Source: Spirochaetia bacterium (GTDB lineage: Bacteria; Spirochaetota; Leptospiria; Leptospirales; Leptonemataceae). Taken from it: a stretch of 6,998 nucleotides of DNA. The notes beneath the pieces were generated by a model, which worked only from the letters and a program-made list of their open reading frames with translations, had not been told where the DNA came from and did not search any database. The stretch's first letter is position 1. Each line of letters starts with the position of its first letter. The stretch is taken from the NCBI GenBank assembly GCA_029880625.1, contig JAOUOA010000138.1:1-6998 (forward strand), read 5' to 3'. A program made the translations under genes and the position numbers. Positions 5,679 to 6,998 of this stretch are shown here, one piece after another.

Positions 5679-6998
5679 ATGAAAAGAATTCATGATCTTC
5701 CTCATTTTATTAAAGAGCTGGAAAATAATGACGAATTAATCCGGATAACGGCTCCTGTTAGCGCTGATCTAGAAATATCTGAAATTTATTTCAGGCATGC
5801 GCGCTCCAGAGACGGAGGAAAAGCTCTTCTGTTTGAAAATGTTGAAGGAAGTTCCTTGCCTGTTCTGATTAATGCAATGGGATCACATCGGCGTATGGAA
5901 ATTGCATTTGGCGGAAGAAAAATGGATGAAGTGGCAGAGAAAATTCGGGACCTTCTTACGCTGCTCAAACTGAAAAAGCCTGAAAAGATCGTTGATTTTA
6001 TCGCAATCATCAAAAAGTCTCTTTTCATTCTTCGTCTGCCTCCGAAGAGACTGAAAAAAAAAGGCGCCTGCCAGCAAGTTGTACTTACAGGAGATCAGAT
6101 CGATCTGAACCTGCTTCCCGTATTGAAATCCTGGCCGGAAGATGCCGGGAGGTTTATCACTCTGCCTCTGGTTTTTACAAAATCTCTTAAGGATGGAGCA
6201 GTCAATGTCGGAATGTACAGAATGCAGATTCTCGACAGGCGAACAACTGCCATGCACTGGCAGATTCATAAAGATGGATCAAATTTTCATGATGAGTACA
6301 TAAAAGAGAATAAGCGGATGCCTGTAAGCGTTGTGATCGGAGCCGATCCCTCTGTAGTTTTTTCTGCCATTTCACCCATGCCGCCGAAGATGAATGAGTT
6401 GATGATGGCCGGTCTCATCCGGGGGAAAGGAGTCTCTCTGGTAAAATGTATAACGAACGATCTTTATGTGCCGGAAAATTCTGAAATTGTTCTGGAAGGA
6501 TATGTAGATCCTCACGAGCGGGTTGACGAAGGTCCTTTCGGCGACCATACAGGTTACTATACACCTGTAGAAAAATTTCCTGTATTTCATATAACAGCAA
6601 TCACAATGAAAAAAAATCCGGTTTATATGACGACGGTGGTTGGAAGAAGTCCGCAGGAAGACTGTTATATCGCTGCCGGAATTGAAAGGATTTTTCTTCC
6701 CATGTTCCAGATGATAGCGCCTGAAGTTACAGATCAGATGCTCCCCTGGGACGGCTGTTTCCATAACTGTGCTGTGGTATCCATTAAAAAAGAATTTCCC
6801 TACCAATCGAGAAAACTGATGAACCACCTTTGGGGATTTTCGCAAATGTCTTTTTCCAAATCTCTTGTTGTTGTTGACGAAGGTGTCGATTTAAATGGCG
6901 GAGAAAATTTGATGAAATATATTCTGAATACCGTCCGTCTTTCTGATGACCTTATCGTCTGTGAAGGGATTCTGGATCAGCTCGATCACAGCGGGATC
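5679..6998 (+). CDS. UbiD-family prenylated-FMN decarboxylase (partial; C-terminus beyond right edge)
   Basis: 440 residues are visible without a stop. The N-terminus (MKRIHDLPHFIKELENNDEL) and the whole order of motifs fit the long UbiD type of roughly 600 aa. Signatures include LPVLKSWPEDAGRFITLP, NVGMYRMQILD (N176, R181), AMHWQIHKDG (H193, H197), EGYVDPHERVDEGPFGDHTG (E284, D289), ERIFLP, and LDHSG at the edge. By alignment from memory with fungal Fdc1, N176 binds the divalent metal and R181/E284/D289 form the catalytic Arg-Glu-acid network around prenylated FMN; H197 is a probable metal ligand. The family reversibly decarboxylates unsaturated or aromatic acids in the cytosol using cofactor made by UbiX, which is not in this window. 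Long bacterial members are often linked to ubiquinone or menaquinone (including futalosine-pathway) synthesis, but the substrate cannot be read from sequence. The gene follows the unknown 141-aa gene by 50 bp. Confidence 0.95.
   Translation, partial: MKRIHDLPHFIKELENNDELIRITAPVSADLEISEIYFRHARSRDGGKALLFENVEGSSLPVLINAMGSHRRMEIAFGGRKMDEVAEKIRDLLTLLKLKKPEKIVDFIAIIKKSLFILRLPPKRLKKKGACQQVVLTGDQIDLNLLPVLKSWPEDAGRFITLPLVFTKSLKDGAVNVGMYRMQILDRRTTAMHWQIHKDGSNFHDEYIKENKRMPVSVVIGADPSVVFSAISPMPPKMNELMMAGLIRGKGVSLVKCITNDLYVPENSEIVLEGYVDPHERVDEGPFGDHTGYYTPVEKFPVFHITAITMKKNPVYMTTVVGRSPQEDCYIAAGIERIFLPMFQMIAPEVTDQMLPWDGCFHNCAVVSIKKEFPYQSRKLMNHLWGFSQMSFSKSLVVVDEGVDLNGGENLMKYILNTVRLSDDLIVCEGILDQLDHSGI

Noticed and set aside
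6372..6845. 157-codon minus-strand open frame
   Set aside because: It lies wholly inside the UbiD gene, whose plus-strand translation matches the family throughout; the same holds for the reverse frames at 5786-6028, 5883-6269 and 6415-6600.

Overview
The window is an AT-rich bacterial segment with two halves facing away from each other. No mobile element, CRISPR array or rRNA gene was seen. The organism is not proven. Cytosolic hybrid kinases, a secreted MORN-repeat protein with a weak lipobox-like cysteine, TTG starts and a long-type UbiD decarboxylase together would suit a Leptospira-like spirochaete, but other AT-rich Gram-negatives remain possible.

Left half (1-3135, minus strand): a two-gene signalling operon. 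A soluble histidine kinase with its own N-terminal receiver and two PAS-like regions (1150-3135) is followed, with a 23-bp overlap, by a response regulator (1-1172). That regulator carries a receiver, a GGDEF-like domain that has lost its signature, and an EAL domain cut by the window edge. The likely output is phosphorylation-controlled breakdown of cyclic di-GMP.

Middle (3136-4654): an AT-rich gap of about 585 bp without a convincing gene lies between the divergent kinase and VOC genes. It holds candidate promoters in both directions. A plus-strand VOC-superfamily metalloenzyme (3721-4182), probably starting at TTG, follows. Its end lies 4 bp from the 3' end of a minus-strand tRNA pair, tRNA-Cys(GCA) then tRNA-Leu(UAA), neither of which encodes CCA. 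Upstream of the tRNAs is a roughly 295-bp spacer rich in short inverted repeats based on TTCAGGATTT.

Right half (4655-6998, plus strand): three closely packed genes that may be co-transcribed. They are an exported MORN-repeat protein, an unrecognised 141-aa protein whose TTG start overlaps the MORN stop codon (TTGA), and, 50 bp later, a UbiD-family prenylated-FMN decarboxylase that runs off the right edge. The UbiD enzyme may act in quinone biosynthesis. No obvious link joins its role to the two preceding proteins.

Most of the content belongs to known families. The least explained items are the MORN plus unknown-protein pair and the hairpin-rich spacer.
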